NCBI GenBank assembly: GCA_038229295.1
Contig: JBBROO010000060.1
Location: 1-14,461 of the forward strand
Source: JAJPGZ01 sp038229295
GTDB taxonomy: Bacteria > Verrucomicrobiota > Verrucomicrobiia > Chthoniobacterales > UBA10450
Length of the DNA stretch: 14,461 bases
Direction: 5' to 3'
The notes under the pieces were generated by a model. The model did no database searches, had not been told where the DNA came from, and saw only the letters and a program-made list of their open reading frames with translations. Position numbers and translations under genes: made by a program. Of this stretch, positions 1 to 7,533 are shown one piece after another (the first letter of the stretch is position 1; every line of letters begins with the position of its first letter).

Positions 1-35
1 AGGCTGCCACGCCGTAACGAAGTGAAGGCGGGCCG

Positions 36-176
36 TGTTTTTTGACTTCAACTTCGGCGCTCCAAAGACTACGGCTTGGCAGGCCAGCAATCTTCCGCTT
101 TGGAGCGCAGCGAAAAGCGGAGGCTGTTTTTTGACTTCAACTTCGGCGCTCCAAAGACTACGGCTTGCAGGCCAGC
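36..176. repeat. Duplicated intergenic repeat, about 43 bp identical plus 9-10 bp near-identical
   Basis: Bases 36-78 and 125-167 are identical (they begin TGTTTTTTGACTTCAACTTC). Each copy is followed by a near-identical CAGGCCAGC tail, with one extra G in the first copy. Between the copies, CTTTGGAGCGC at 98-108 is the exact reverse complement of GCGCTCCAAAG at 57-67 and again at 146-156, so the middle segment could pair with either flank. A further small hairpin is TCCGCTTT (94-101) with AAAGCGGA (114-121). The second copy ends just before the ATG at 178. No gene is supported in 1-177. This resembles a dispersed intergenic repeat family, but copies elsewhere in the genome cannot be seen from here. 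Confidence 0.85.
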
Positions 177-177
177 C

Positions 178-426
178 ATGAACACGTTCTTCTACGTTTA
201 CATCCTGGTTAGTCAGACCGATGACACCATTCACTACACCGGTGTAACGCGAGACCTCGAGCAACGCCTAACGGAACATAACCGAGGGGCGTGTCCGCAC
301 ACTTCTAAAAACAGACCATGGCGAATCGAAACTGCCATCGCATTCAAATCGGGAGGCAAGGCGCGCGCGTTCGAAAAATATTTGAAATGCGGATCGGGTC
401 GTGAGTTTGCCCGCCGTCATTTTTGA
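178..426 (+). CDS. GIY-YIG nuclease superfamily protein (82 aa)
   Basis: This is a small stand-alone GIY-YIG domain of the UvrC/intron-endonuclease fold, a family that cleaves DNA. The cellular role of the short single-domain versions is mostly unknown. The protein opens with YVYIL (residues 6-10, the 'GIY' strand) and YTGVT (20-24, the 'YIG' strand). R25 and R30 follow, and AFEKYLK carries the likely metal-binding Glu at residue 66. It ends in the usual GSGREFARRHF tail, so it is complete. The ATG at 178 is chosen because the domain starts immediately after it. A longer in-frame reading from 76 only translates the duplicated repeat. There is no clear ribosome binding site. Its stop codon overlaps the earliest possible start of the next gene. 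Family assignment is firm; function is inferred. Confidence 0.9.
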   Translation: MNTFFYVYILVSQTDDTIHYTGVTRDLEQRLTEHNRGACPHTSKNRPWRIETAIAFKSGGKARAFEKYLKCGSGREFARRHF

Positions 427-2000
427 TTTCGGCAAATACTCTCCGATTTGTCATTGTCGATCTTGTGCAGCGCGCCCGGCATTTCCTCGTCATCTCTTTC
501 GAGATCGCGATCCTGAGCGCGCTCATCCTGGCGGCACGCTGCGCGAATTACCGGGACGTCTTCATCGGCCGAAATATTTGTTTCACCGACGCCGATTGCT
601 ACGCGCGCATGACGCGAGTCCGAATGTGCGCGCAACATCCGGGAATAGTTTTGCGTCATCACGCTTTCGAAAACTTTCCGCAAGGCACCACGCCGCACAC
701 CACCGCGCCGCTCGATTATCTCATTCTCTCGTTGTCGATCTTGCTGCGACCTTTCACTGCCAATGCGATCGATCTCGCCGGCGCATTGATTTCGCCGCTG
801 CTCGCTTTGGCCGGTGGTTGGTTTCTGTGGTGGTGGTCGCGCCAAATGCGATTTCGATTTCGTTGGGCGCTGCTTCTTCTTTACGCCCTAAGTCCGATTC
901 TCGTTCACGGCACCGAACTCGGCCGGCCTGATCATCAATCGTTACTCATGTTTCTCGTCGTCATCGCGCTCGGCGCCGAGTGGATGTCGCAAACGACAGT
1001 GAGTAGCGTGGCCTGGGGTTTGGCCATGTGGGTTTCGCTTTACGAACCGCTAATCCTGTTCGCTGTCGTGATCGTGGTTCGATTACTGCAAGATCGACAT
1101 CTTCTCTTTGCGCGCGAACGCCGACGCGGTTGGATTTGCTTTGGCGCAATCCTTTTAATTGCGTGCGCGATCGAGCGGCGCGCGCCGTCATTGTCGATCT
1201 TCCATTCCTCCGAGATTTTCAGAAACTGGTCGCGCACAATCGGCGAACTTCTTCCCGTATCGCCGCTCAATCCTATTTGGTTTAGCTGGTGCGGCTACCT
1301 CATCGTCATCGCGCCGATTTTGATTTGGCTCGGCTATCGGAACAAAACTCTTCCGCTATTTATCCTCATTGTTTTTGTGGTTAGCTACGGCCTAACGATC
1401 TGGCAGGCGCGATGGGCCTACTTCTTCGTGTCGATCTTTGCCATCGCGTTGCCGAGCTTGCTCGAGTCGATTAAATCGCGTGCCGCGGTTTGGATCGCAT
1501 TCACCTTGTCGATCTTGCCGATCCTGCGCGAGTGGGACGGGAAGCTTTGGCCTAACGAGCCCCAATTCACGGCGGCGGCGGAGCGACGTCGAGAGTCAAT
1601 CGAGCTGCGAGAACTCGCGCACGAACTTTTATCTCCGGACACGCATCCATTCTTGGCGCCGTGGTGGTTGTCGCCGGCGATCGCGTATTGGTCGGGCCAG
1701 CCGGGAGTGGCGGGAAGTTCGCACGAAAGTTTGGACGGTATCGCAGAGAGCGCGCGATTTTTTCTGGCGCAGAATCCGCAGGACGCGCTCGAGATTTTGC
1801 GACGACGCGGTGTTGTGACGGTCGTTAGTTATGATGCGGACCGCGTAGCCGCAAACAGTGCCGCCATTCTCGCGACACAGATTCCGGCGCATCCACTATG
1901 TCGATCTATCGATCGAACTCCGGCGTTGGCGCCGCGATTTTTAGTGCTGGTGTCGCAAAATGGAACGGGAAAAATATTCCAAGTTGCGAATAACCGGTGA
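423..2000 (+). CDS. Multipass membrane glycosyltransferase, STT3/PglB-like (GT-C fold)
   Basis: A large inner-membrane protein (up to 525 aa) with about ten hydrophobic segments. Just after the first one, in the expected external loop, is TDADCYARMTRVR (residues 55-67), which resembles the Asp-containing catalytic loop of oligosaccharyltransferases. Further on, HGTELGRPDHQS (162-173) resembles their second acidic/His loop. Near the C-terminus, WWLSPAIAYWSGQPGVA (414-430) resembles the WWDYG region, but without the Asp-Tyr-Gly. The family would transfer a lipid-linked glycan to protein or another acceptor at the periplasmic face. The exact reaction is not shown by sequence, and a GT39-type mannosyltransferase-like role is an alternative. 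The start is uncertain: TTG at 423 overlaps the upstream stop codon, and GTG at 465 also precedes the first membrane segment. The gene contains six copies of the TGTCGATCTT word and two of CCTAACGA. Confidence 0.7.
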   Translation: MISANTLRFVIVDLVQRARHFLVISFEIAILSALILAARCANYRDVFIGRNICFTDADCYARMTRVRMCAQHPGIVLRHHAFENFPQGTTPHTTAPLDYLILSLSILLRPFTANAIDLAGALISPLLALAGGWFLWWWSRQMRFRFRWALLLLYALSPILVHGTELGRPDHQSLLMFLVVIALGAEWMSQTTVSSVAWGLAMWVSLYEPLILFAVVIVVRLLQDRHLLFARERRRGWICFGAILLIACAIERRAPSLSIFHSSEIFRNWSRTIGELLPVSPLNPIWFSWCGYLIVIAPILIWLGYRNKTLPLFILIVFVVSYGLTIWQARWAYFFVSIFAIALPSLLESIKSRAAVWIAFTLSILPILREWDGKLWPNEPQFTAAAERRRESIELRELAHELLSPDTHPFLAPWWLSPAIAYWSGQPGVAGSSHESLDGIAESARFFLAQNPQDALEILRRRGVVTVVSYDADRVAANSAAILATQIPAHPLCRSIDRTPALAPRFLVLVSQNGTGKIFQVANNR

Positions 2001-2028
2001 AAAACTTGGGGTTTCCTGAGGGAATCCG

Positions 2029-2057
2029 TTGACAGGAGCGAAGAGCGTTACAATAAT
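2029..2057 (+). promoter_or_regulatory. Sigma70-type promoter for the bactofilin operon
   Basis: TTGACA at 2029-2034 is a perfect -35 hexamer. After 17 bases comes AATAAT at 2052-2057, one mismatch from TATAAT. The expected transcription start falls at about 2063-2065, on or next to the GTG at 2064, so the transcript may be leaderless. An overlapping TACAAT (2049-2054) would leave only a 14-base spacer and is less likely. Confidence 0.7.
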
Positions 2058-2063
2058 AGCGAC

Positions 2064-2615
2064 GTGTTGAAGAAATTCATACCTCAGAAACCCATGTCAT
2101 CGATCGGAGAAGGGTCGTTGGTTTCGGGCAACGAGGATACCAACCGGCCCGCCTACAACGAGCCTTCAAGAACATCACTAACCGATCACCAAAAGTTTAT
2201 GGCTGAACATTCTGGCAAAGACATCCTCTCAAGCGACGTCGAAATTAAGGGCTCAATTAAATTCCAAAAAGAGCTCCTCATCGACGGCAAAGTCGAAGGC
2301 GAAATTAACTCAGAGGGCGTGCTGACGATCGGTGAAAATGCCGATATCCGCGGCGAGATTAAAACCAAATCCATCATCGTGTTCGGCAAAGTGCAGGGCA
2401 ACATCACGGTGAATGAGCGTTGCGAATTAAAATCGAAGTGCACCTTGCAAGGCGATTTGAAAGCGGCGCGTTTGGTTATCGAAGAAGGCGCGACCTTTAT
2501 CGGCAAGTCCGAGGTGACGAGCGGAATGAGCGTGACCGCGGCGAAACCTGGCTCTAATCGTCCCGAAATTATGCGGCATGACGAACCGGCCAAGCCCGCG
2601 TTCGCTGCCCGCTAA
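2064..2615 (+). CDS. Bactofilin (polymer-forming cytoskeletal protein)
   Basis: Bactofilins self-assemble without nucleotide into filaments that act in cell shape, envelope growth or the placement of other proteins. Residues about 53-150 form the right-handed beta-helix core, visible as repeated short strands with periodic Gly and hydrophobic residues (EIKGSIKFQKELLIDGKVEG, INSEGVLTIGENADIRGEI, IIVFGKVQGNI). Polar, Ser/Pro-rich tails flank it. The length (183 aa from GTG 2064) is usual for the family. The start is either GTG at 2064, which lies where the promoter predicts transcription to begin, or ATG at 2094. Neither has a ribosome binding site, and both leave the core intact. The next gene begins 30 bases downstream and carries a related domain, so the two probably co-polymerise or act together (inference). 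Confidence 0.92.
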   Translation: MLKKFIPQKPMSSIGEGSLVSGNEDTNRPAYNEPSRTSLTDHQKFMAEHSGKDILSSDVEIKGSIKFQKELLIDGKVEGEINSEGVLTIGENADIRGEIKTKSIIVFGKVQGNITVNERCELKSKCTLQGDLKAARLVIEEGATFIGKSEVTSGMSVTAAKPGSNRPEIMRHDEPAKPAFAAR

Positions 2616-2645
2616 CGGGAAAGAAGTTCCCGCCGGTCCCTCACA

Positions 2646-3491
2646 GTGGTAAAGCCGTCGCCTGCGAAGTCGAGTGTGGAGTGTCCGCACTGTGGCTTCA
2701 AGCAGATGGAATACACTGCGGCCAAGAGTACGATGTGCCGGCAATGCGGTCGGAGTTTTTCTCCGTCCGCTCCGAAGCCCGCGCTAAAGATTCGAACGAA
2801 AGAGGACCCAGCGCCGGTAGCGGAGCCGACCGGCCTGCGGAAAATCGAAGGTCTTTGGAACCGATCGCGCACCCGGGTGGTCGCTTGTTTCGAATGCAAG
2901 CGCAAACACGAAGTGAGCGATGCCGCGACTTCGACGAATTGTCCGGGATGTAGCGCGCATATCGATCTGCGCGATTACAAAATTACCACCAGCTTCAGTC
3001 GCTCGATTCGCACTCGCGGCGATGTTCACCTAACGACAAAGGGCGACCTCAACAGCACGAGCGTGGTTTGTCGCTCCGCCATGATCGAGGGAAAATTGCG
3101 CGGCAATCTGGAATGCGAAGAGTCGGCCACCATCAACATCGTCGGCAAAATTCCTGGACGTCTGACCGCGAACTACGTCTGCGTGGAACGCAAGTCCGAC
3201 GTGCAATGTTTCCGTCGGATGAGAGTGGGCAAGATCGACATCAAGGGTCGTCTCGCCGCGGAGATCATCGCGACCGGTTCGGTCAACATTCACAAAACCG
3301 GCGTGCTCGACGGAAACGTGACCGCAAAATCAATCAGCATCGATCAAGGCGGAATTTTTTCCGGACAGTTGGTCATCGGTCAGGCTGATCTCACGCAGGC
3401 GGAATTGTTGCCCAAGACTGAACCGACGAGTTCTGCGACCGAAGAAACCAAAGTTCCCTCGCCGTCCGCAGAAGCTGTTCCGGCGACTTAG
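2646..3491 (+). CDS. Double zinc-ribbon protein with C-terminal bactofilin-like domain
   Basis: A 281-aa fusion. Two CxxC...CxxC zinc ribbons come first: C13/C16 with C31/C34 (CPHCGF...CRQCGRSF) and C81/C84 with C99/C102 (CFECKR...CPGCSAH). Residues about 120-250 are strand-rich with periodic Gly and hydrophobic positions (GDVHLTTKGDLNS, MIEGKLRGNLECEESATINI, VNIHKTGVLDGNVTAKSISI), as in bactofilins. A Ser/Pro/Glu-rich tail ends the protein. There is no signal peptide or membrane segment, so it should be cytoplasmic. The start is GTG at 2646, because the first zinc ribbon begins at residue 13 and an internal ATG would remove it. It sits 30 bases after the bactofilin and 11 before the DUF5069 gene. 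The ribbons may bind nucleic acid or protein and recruit partners to a filament; this is inference. Confidence 0.85.
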   Translation: MVKPSPAKSSVECPHCGFKQMEYTAAKSTMCRQCGRSFSPSAPKPALKIRTKEDPAPVAEPTGLRKIEGLWNRSRTRVVACFECKRKHEVSDAATSTNCPGCSAHIDLRDYKITTSFSRSIRTRGDVHLTTKGDLNSTSVVCRSAMIEGKLRGNLECEESATINIVGKIPGRLTANYVCVERKSDVQCFRRMRVGKIDIKGRLAAEIIATGSVNIHKTGVLDGNVTAKSISIDQGGIFSGQLVIGQADLTQAELLPKTEPTSSATEETKVPSPSAEAVPAT

Positions 3492-3502
3492 CGACCGCAT
3501 CG

Positions 3503-3922
3503 ATGCGTAAACGGCATCCGCGCAGTCCGTACGAAAAGCTCGGCGGATTCGTGCATCTTCCACGTTTGATCGACAAAGCGAAGTTGCATCGCAAGGGATT
3601 GCTTAACGGTTACAATTACAAGAGCGTCGGCTTCGATAAACATTTTCTCGCTTTCTTGAAATTGGATGGCGATGCGTTTGAAGAAGCGGCCCATCGTCTT
3701 GATGACGACAAGGCGATTTTGAAATGGGTGGAGGAAAACGGCGCGAAGCATTCCACCGAATCAATCGACGAATGGAATCAGGCGATGATCTCGCGCCATC
3801 CGGACACAGCGGCGAAGAAAGCACGCTTCGTCCATTTCCTAAAAGAAGCGGGCGGAAACGGGCGCAAAGATATCAAAACTTATTTCGACCTCATCGAATT
3901 CGATGAAGGCCGATTGAAATAG
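3503..3922 (+). CDS. DUF5069 family protein
   Basis: A 139-aa soluble protein of unknown function. The N-terminal signature SPYEKLGGFVHLPRLIDKAKLHR (residues 8-30), followed by a GFDKHFLAFLKLDGDAFEEA helix region, matches the DUF5069 family as I recall it, and the length is typical. There is no signal peptide, membrane segment or recognisable catalytic motif. The ATG at 3503 lies 11 bases after the preceding stop, so it is probably co-transcribed with the two bactofilin genes. No ribosome binding site is visible. It ends 30 bases from the convergent nucleotidyltransferase gene. The link to bactofilins rests on gene order only. Confidence 0.8.
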   Translation: MRKRHPRSPYEKLGGFVHLPRLIDKAKLHRKGLLNGYNYKSVGFDKHFLAFLKLDGDAFEEAAHRLDDDKAILKWVEENGAKHSTESIDEWNQAMISRHPDTAAKKARFVHFLKEAGGNGRKDIKTYFDLIEFDEGRLK

Positions 3923-3925
3923 CGC

Positions 3926-3963
3926 AAGATCGACAATCGCTAAGATCGACAATCACCTAACGA
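3926..3963. repeat. Cluster of three iterated words at a convergent gene end
   Basis: The 30-base gap between two convergent stop codons holds two direct copies of AAGATCGACAATC (3926-3938 and 3942-3954, spaced 16 bases start to start). CCTAACGA follows at once (3956-3963) and forms the last codons of the minus-strand gene. There is no classical hairpin or U-tract terminator here. Confidence 0.85.
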
Positions 3964-4705
3964 ATGCGGCGAAACTCTTGTTCGCTTCTTCCAGCGTCTC
4001 TTTGCTTCCGATGTCGAGCCACTGCCCGGTGATCTGGAAAGTCTTCACGGGCTTGCGTTGATAAAGCCACTGCAGAAATCGACCGGGTTGGTCCGGATTA
4101 TTTCCTGCCGCGAGATATGTGGTGAAAAGCGGCAACACCGTCTTCGAATAATAATAGAGCGCGATCGCGGCCAATGTGGTGGAAGGCTCTTTCGGTTTCT
4201 CTTCGAAGTGCGTGATGACGTCTTCCGCATCCACTTTCACCATTCCGTATTTCTTTATCGTCTCTAAATCACCAACATCGAAAACTCCGACGGTTGCTTC
4301 AGTTTGTTTTGCGAATTGAACGAATCGTGTGAGTGGCTCGCTGAACAAATTATCCCCGGCGATGATGAGCAGATCGCTCGCGGCTAAATGTTCACGGGTC
4401 AGAACAAGATTGATATCGCCGATGGCGCCGAGTTTGTCGTCGTCGCTGGTCGAGCCGTCATTGATGATTTTGATCCGCACATGTGATTGTCGATCTTGAT
4501 AACGGTCCGCCCATTGCTGGAAATCGTCCGCGAACTTCGCGTTGGTCACCACGTAAACCGTTTCCAGATCTAAAACCGGCGCCAGATTATCCAGCACCCA
4601 TTCGATCATCGGCTTGCCCGCAATTTCCAAAAGCGGCTTCGCTTTTTTCAAAGTCAGCGGATACAGCCGCGTCGCGTAACCGGCTGCGAGGATCAAAGCA
4701 TTCAT
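3953..4705 (-). CDS. Sugar-1-phosphate nucleotidyltransferase (NDP-sugar pyrophosphorylase family)
   Basis: A 250-aa single-domain enzyme that would join a nucleoside triphosphate to a sugar-1-phosphate to give an NDP-sugar and pyrophosphate. The N-terminal nucleotide-binding signature is clear: LILAAGYATRLYPLT (residues 4-18) and KAKPLLEIAGKPMIEW (21-36). AGDNLF (116-121) carries the metal-binding Asp118. EEKP (168-171) and WLDIGSKETLEEA (229-241) are typical of the glucose-1-phosphate thymidylyltransferase / mannose-1-phosphate guanylyltransferase group. Which sugar and nucleotide it uses cannot be settled. There is no C-terminal hexapeptide (LbH) extension. It starts 18 bases after the glnD stop on the same strand, so it is probably co-transcribed. 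Its start has no visible ribosome binding site. Confidence 0.9.
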   Translation of the reverse strand: MNALILAAGYATRLYPLTLKKAKPLLEIAGKPMIEWVLDNLAPVLDLETVYVVTNAKFADDFQQWADRYQDRQSHVRIKIINDGSTSDDDKLGAIGDINLVLTREHLAASDLLIIAGDNLFSEPLTRFVQFAKQTEATVGVFDVGDLETIKKYGMVKVDAEDVITHFEEKPKEPSTTLAAIALYYYSKTVLPLFTTYLAAGNNPDQPGRFLQWLYQRKPVKTFQITGQWLDIGSKETLEEANKSFAAFVR

Positions 4706-4723
4706 GGAAAATATCGAGCGCCG

Positions 4724-7477
4724 CTATCTCTCACGCAGCGTCGCCGTCTGCAAGCGCGCTTCCAATGCGCGAATGCGAGTCGCGTCCGTGATTTTCGCAT
4801 CGGTCGTGCTGTCCGTGATGTAAAAGGTGTCGATCGCCGCGCCGTTCTGTGTGCTGACGCGAGAAAGTCCGATGGAAACGCTTTCGCGGCCGAGGCACGA
4901 CAAGAGATCGTAAAGTAATCCGGTGCGGTCCGGTGTTTGGATTTGCACGAGCGTGTAGGCCGGATGTGCTTTGTTATCGATAACGATCGACGTCGGAAAA
5001 TCCATCTCATCTCTCGACTCGCGCGGGGTTTGGCGGCGCGCTTTTTCCATGAGCGGGTCGAAGTCGAACGTCTCGCTGGCGAGCGCGCTGCGCAATGTAT
5101 TCTCGACGAAATCGAATATGCGTTGATCTGTCACCGCGCGTCCTTTGACATCGCACACGCGAAAAATATCGAGAACGCTGTGGTCGCCGCGCGCGAATGT
5201 ATCGACCGATAAAATGTTCACCGGAGCGACCGCGAGCGAGCCGGCGATTCTGGCAAGCAGTTGTTTGCGATGCCAACTGCCGAACGAAACAATGGTGTGA
5301 CCTTGTTCGGGAAACGGTTGCCACTCAATCGCCGAGTCGAGGGGAGACGGGCCTTCGACCACTTGCTTGAAGAAAGTCCGAAACAATTTGAGATGTCGAA
5401 CGATCTCGGGCGGAGCGGCCGCGCGAAAATAATTGTCCGGCATGAAATCAAAATGCGCTTCCACTTCGTCGGCGTAATCGGGCGAAAGATTTTGCAACAC
5501 GGCTGATTGCAAACTATCGCGCTCGATTTTCGTTTTTTCGTAATAAGATTTTTGATCGACAAGATATTGGCGGGTCGCGTGGTATAACTGCCAGACGAGA
5601 GATTCTTTCCAGTCTGACCAACCGGCTGCGCTCGTGCCCTGTCCATCGGCCAGGGTCAGCAACATCAGCGCGTCCAGATTTTTTTGGTTCTTCACGATGC
5701 TGGCAAACTCCTCGATGGTGGCGGGATCATCGAGGTTCCGTTGCTGCGCCATATTCGAAAGCGTGATGTGATGATCGACAAGTAGAACCAGAGATTTGCG
5801 TTGGTCGGACCCAAGTTGCAGGCGACTGGCGACGCGATGAGCGAAGAGCGCGCTCGCTTCTGAATGCGGCCGGGCGCGGACGGCCTTGCCGGTGTCGTGC
5901 AACAAAAGTGCGAGATAAAGAACGAGCGGATCTTCGAGCGTCTCGAAAAGTCTTCGGTACGAAACCAGCTTCGGATTTTCTGTCTTCGTTAGGGCATCGA
6001 GCTTATCGATGCAGACCAGAGTGTGTTCATCAGCGGTGTAGCGATGAAAGAACTCGTGTTGGACGAGACAAGTCAGCTGACCAAACTCGGGGATGTAGCG
6101 CCCGAGAAAATCAACGCGGTGCATCATGCGCAGGATGCGCGCGACTTCGCCTTTGCCGGACAAGATCGACAAGAAGATTTCGCGGGGGCCTTTGGCGTAT
6201 TGAAAAACGCGCGTGACTTTTCCGAGCGAGCGGCTCAACAAATCTTCCAGCTCGGGCCCGAGCTCGAGCCCATGTTCCTGCGCCAAAGCGAACACGCGCA
6301 TCATTTGCTCGGGATTTTTCTCGAAGAGATCGCGCTGCTCGGGCTGCAGCTGCCCGTTGCGGACAAAAAAAGATTCGAGTCGCTTTTCTTCCGCGCCGAC
6401 CAACGGGAGAAAACTAAAGAGCGATCGGGTCCGACTGGTGGCGCGGCCGGCCATGAATTGTTCCGTGATTCGCTCGGTCACCCGAAAAATATTGCGACTG
6501 TGTTCGTAGTAGTCCCGCATCAACGCTTCGCTGCCGAGCTGTCCGCTTTGCGCGCGATAGCCGAGACGCTTGGCAATTTGCTCCTGCATGTTGAGGTGAA
6601 GCACATCGTTCGCGCGACCAGTCGCATAATGCAGGTCAGTGCGAAGGCGCAGCGTAAAATCGTAAGCCTCATTGATGCGACGATGGTCGCTTTCGCTCAA
6701 CCAATCCCGGCCGACCAAATGCGTAGTCGTTAGGGCGCCTTCCTTAAAATAAGTCATCCACAACAAGTTTTGATAATCGCGCAAACCGCCGCAGCCGTTT
6801 TTCAGATTTGGCTCCTGCATGTAAACGCTGTCGCCGTATTTGGTATGGCGAGCGGCCTGATCTTTCATGCGTAGCTCGACATACTCACGCTCGTAACCAA
6901 CAACGCACTTGGCTCGGAATTGTTCCCGGAAAGTTTTGGCAAGATCGACATCTCCAATTAAAAATCGCGACTCGAGCATCGCGGTCTTGGTCAGCATGTC
7001 CGAGTTCGCCTGCGCGATGGCTTCTTTGATGACGCGAGTGGAATGGCCCACTTTGAAACCGATGTCCCAAAGCAAATATAAAATCTGCTCGACCACTTGT
7101 TGAATGTAGGGCGGGACATTTCCGGAACCGCCGCCATGCAGCACCATGACATCGACATCGCTGGATGGATTCAGCTCATGGCGGCCGTAACCACCGAGCG
7201 CGACCAGCGCGAGCGGCGTCGCGTTTTTCATCTCGGGCGTGCACACTGCTGTGGTGGCGGCGTTAAAGACGTGACGCAACAACACGTCGACAAGATCGAC
7301 GCGACGTGCGCAGATTTCGCGACCGCCGCCGCCGGCCTGATGTTTCAAACGCAACCGATGTTCTTCGATCTTGAGAAACTTTTTGTAGAGCGGAAGAACT
7401 TCCGTCGGACGGGTCGCGCCGGTAGCGGCGAGTTGGCTCTCGGCGTGAGCGAGAACTTGTTCGAGATGGCGCGGCAT
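4724..7477 (-). CDS. glnD: [Protein-PII] uridylyltransferase / uridylyl-removing enzyme
   Basis: GlnD reads glutamine and attaches UMP to, or removes it from, the PII signal protein, setting nitrogen assimilation. The 917-aa length fits the family. The nucleotidyltransferase motif is GGYGRHELNPSSDVDVMV (residues 95-112), with D107 and D109 as metal ligands. GCGGLRDYQNLLW (228-240) is the conserved GlnD linker. The HD domain that removes UMP shows DEHTLVCIDKL (483-493), LLHDTGK with H527-D528, and DHH (568-570). Two C-terminal ACT domains, which bind glutamine, lie at about 728-800 and 841-915 (VQIQTPDRTGLLYDLLS). All key residues look intact. It lies 56 bases downstream of an NtrC-like regulator on the same strand. 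No ribosome binding site precedes the ATG. It carries two exact 10-mers (6162, 6941) and two CCTAACGA copies. Confidence 0.95.
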   Translation of the reverse strand: MPRHLEQVLAHAESQLAATGATRPTEVLPLYKKFLKIEEHRLRLKHQAGGGGREICARRVDLVDVLLRHVFNAATTAVCTPEMKNATPLALVALGGYGRHELNPSSDVDVMVLHGGGSGNVPPYIQQVVEQILYLLWDIGFKVGHSTRVIKEAIAQANSDMLTKTAMLESRFLIGDVDLAKTFREQFRAKCVVGYEREYVELRMKDQAARHTKYGDSVYMQEPNLKNGCGGLRDYQNLLWMTYFKEGALTTTHLVGRDWLSESDHRRINEAYDFTLRLRTDLHYATGRANDVLHLNMQEQIAKRLGYRAQSGQLGSEALMRDYYEHSRNIFRVTERITEQFMAGRATSRTRSLFSFLPLVGAEEKRLESFFVRNGQLQPEQRDLFEKNPEQMMRVFALAQEHGLELGPELEDLLSRSLGKVTRVFQYAKGPREIFLSILSGKGEVARILRMMHRVDFLGRYIPEFGQLTCLVQHEFFHRYTADEHTLVCIDKLDALTKTENPKLVSYRRLFETLEDPLVLYLALLLHDTGKAVRARPHSEASALFAHRVASRLQLGSDQRKSLVLLVDHHITLSNMAQQRNLDDPATIEEFASIVKNQKNLDALMLLTLADGQGTSAAGWSDWKESLVWQLYHATRQYLVDQKSYYEKTKIERDSLQSAVLQNLSPDYADEVEAHFDFMPDNYFRAAAPPEIVRHLKLFRTFFKQVVEGPSPLDSAIEWQPFPEQGHTIVSFGSWHRKQLLARIAGSLAVAPVNILSVDTFARGDHSVLDIFRVCDVKGRAVTDQRIFDFVENTLRSALASETFDFDPLMEKARRQTPRESRDEMDFPTSIVIDNKAHPAYTLVQIQTPDRTGLLYDLLSCLGRESVSIGLSRVSTQNGAAIDTFYITDSTTDAKITDATRIRALEARLQTATLRER

Positions 7478-7533
7478 TCGATTGTCGATCTTAGAAGCAA
7501 TCTAAAATCGAAAACCGAAAATCCAAAGCGGGA
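7478..7533 (-). other. Short spacer with AT-rich imperfect repeats and one iterated word
   Basis: The gap between the regulator gene and glnD contains TGTCGATCTT at 7483-7492. Read on the minus strand, it also holds a run of imperfect GATTTTCG / GTTTTCG / GATTTTAG units (about 7500-7523). No terminator hairpin is visible, so read-through from the regulator into glnD is plausible. Confidence 0.5.

Noticed and set aside
401..931. 176-codon plus-strand frame overlapping the membrane protein
   Set aside because: Arg/Ser-rich shadow frame; the other frame has coherent membrane segments and motifs.
3923..3952. Intrinsic terminator between the convergent genes
   Set aside because: The two repeats are direct, not inverted, so no stem forms, and there is no U-tract.
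6023..6733. 236-codon plus-strand frame across glnD
   Set aside because: It is antisense to the conserved linker and HD regions of glnD and has no family resemblance.
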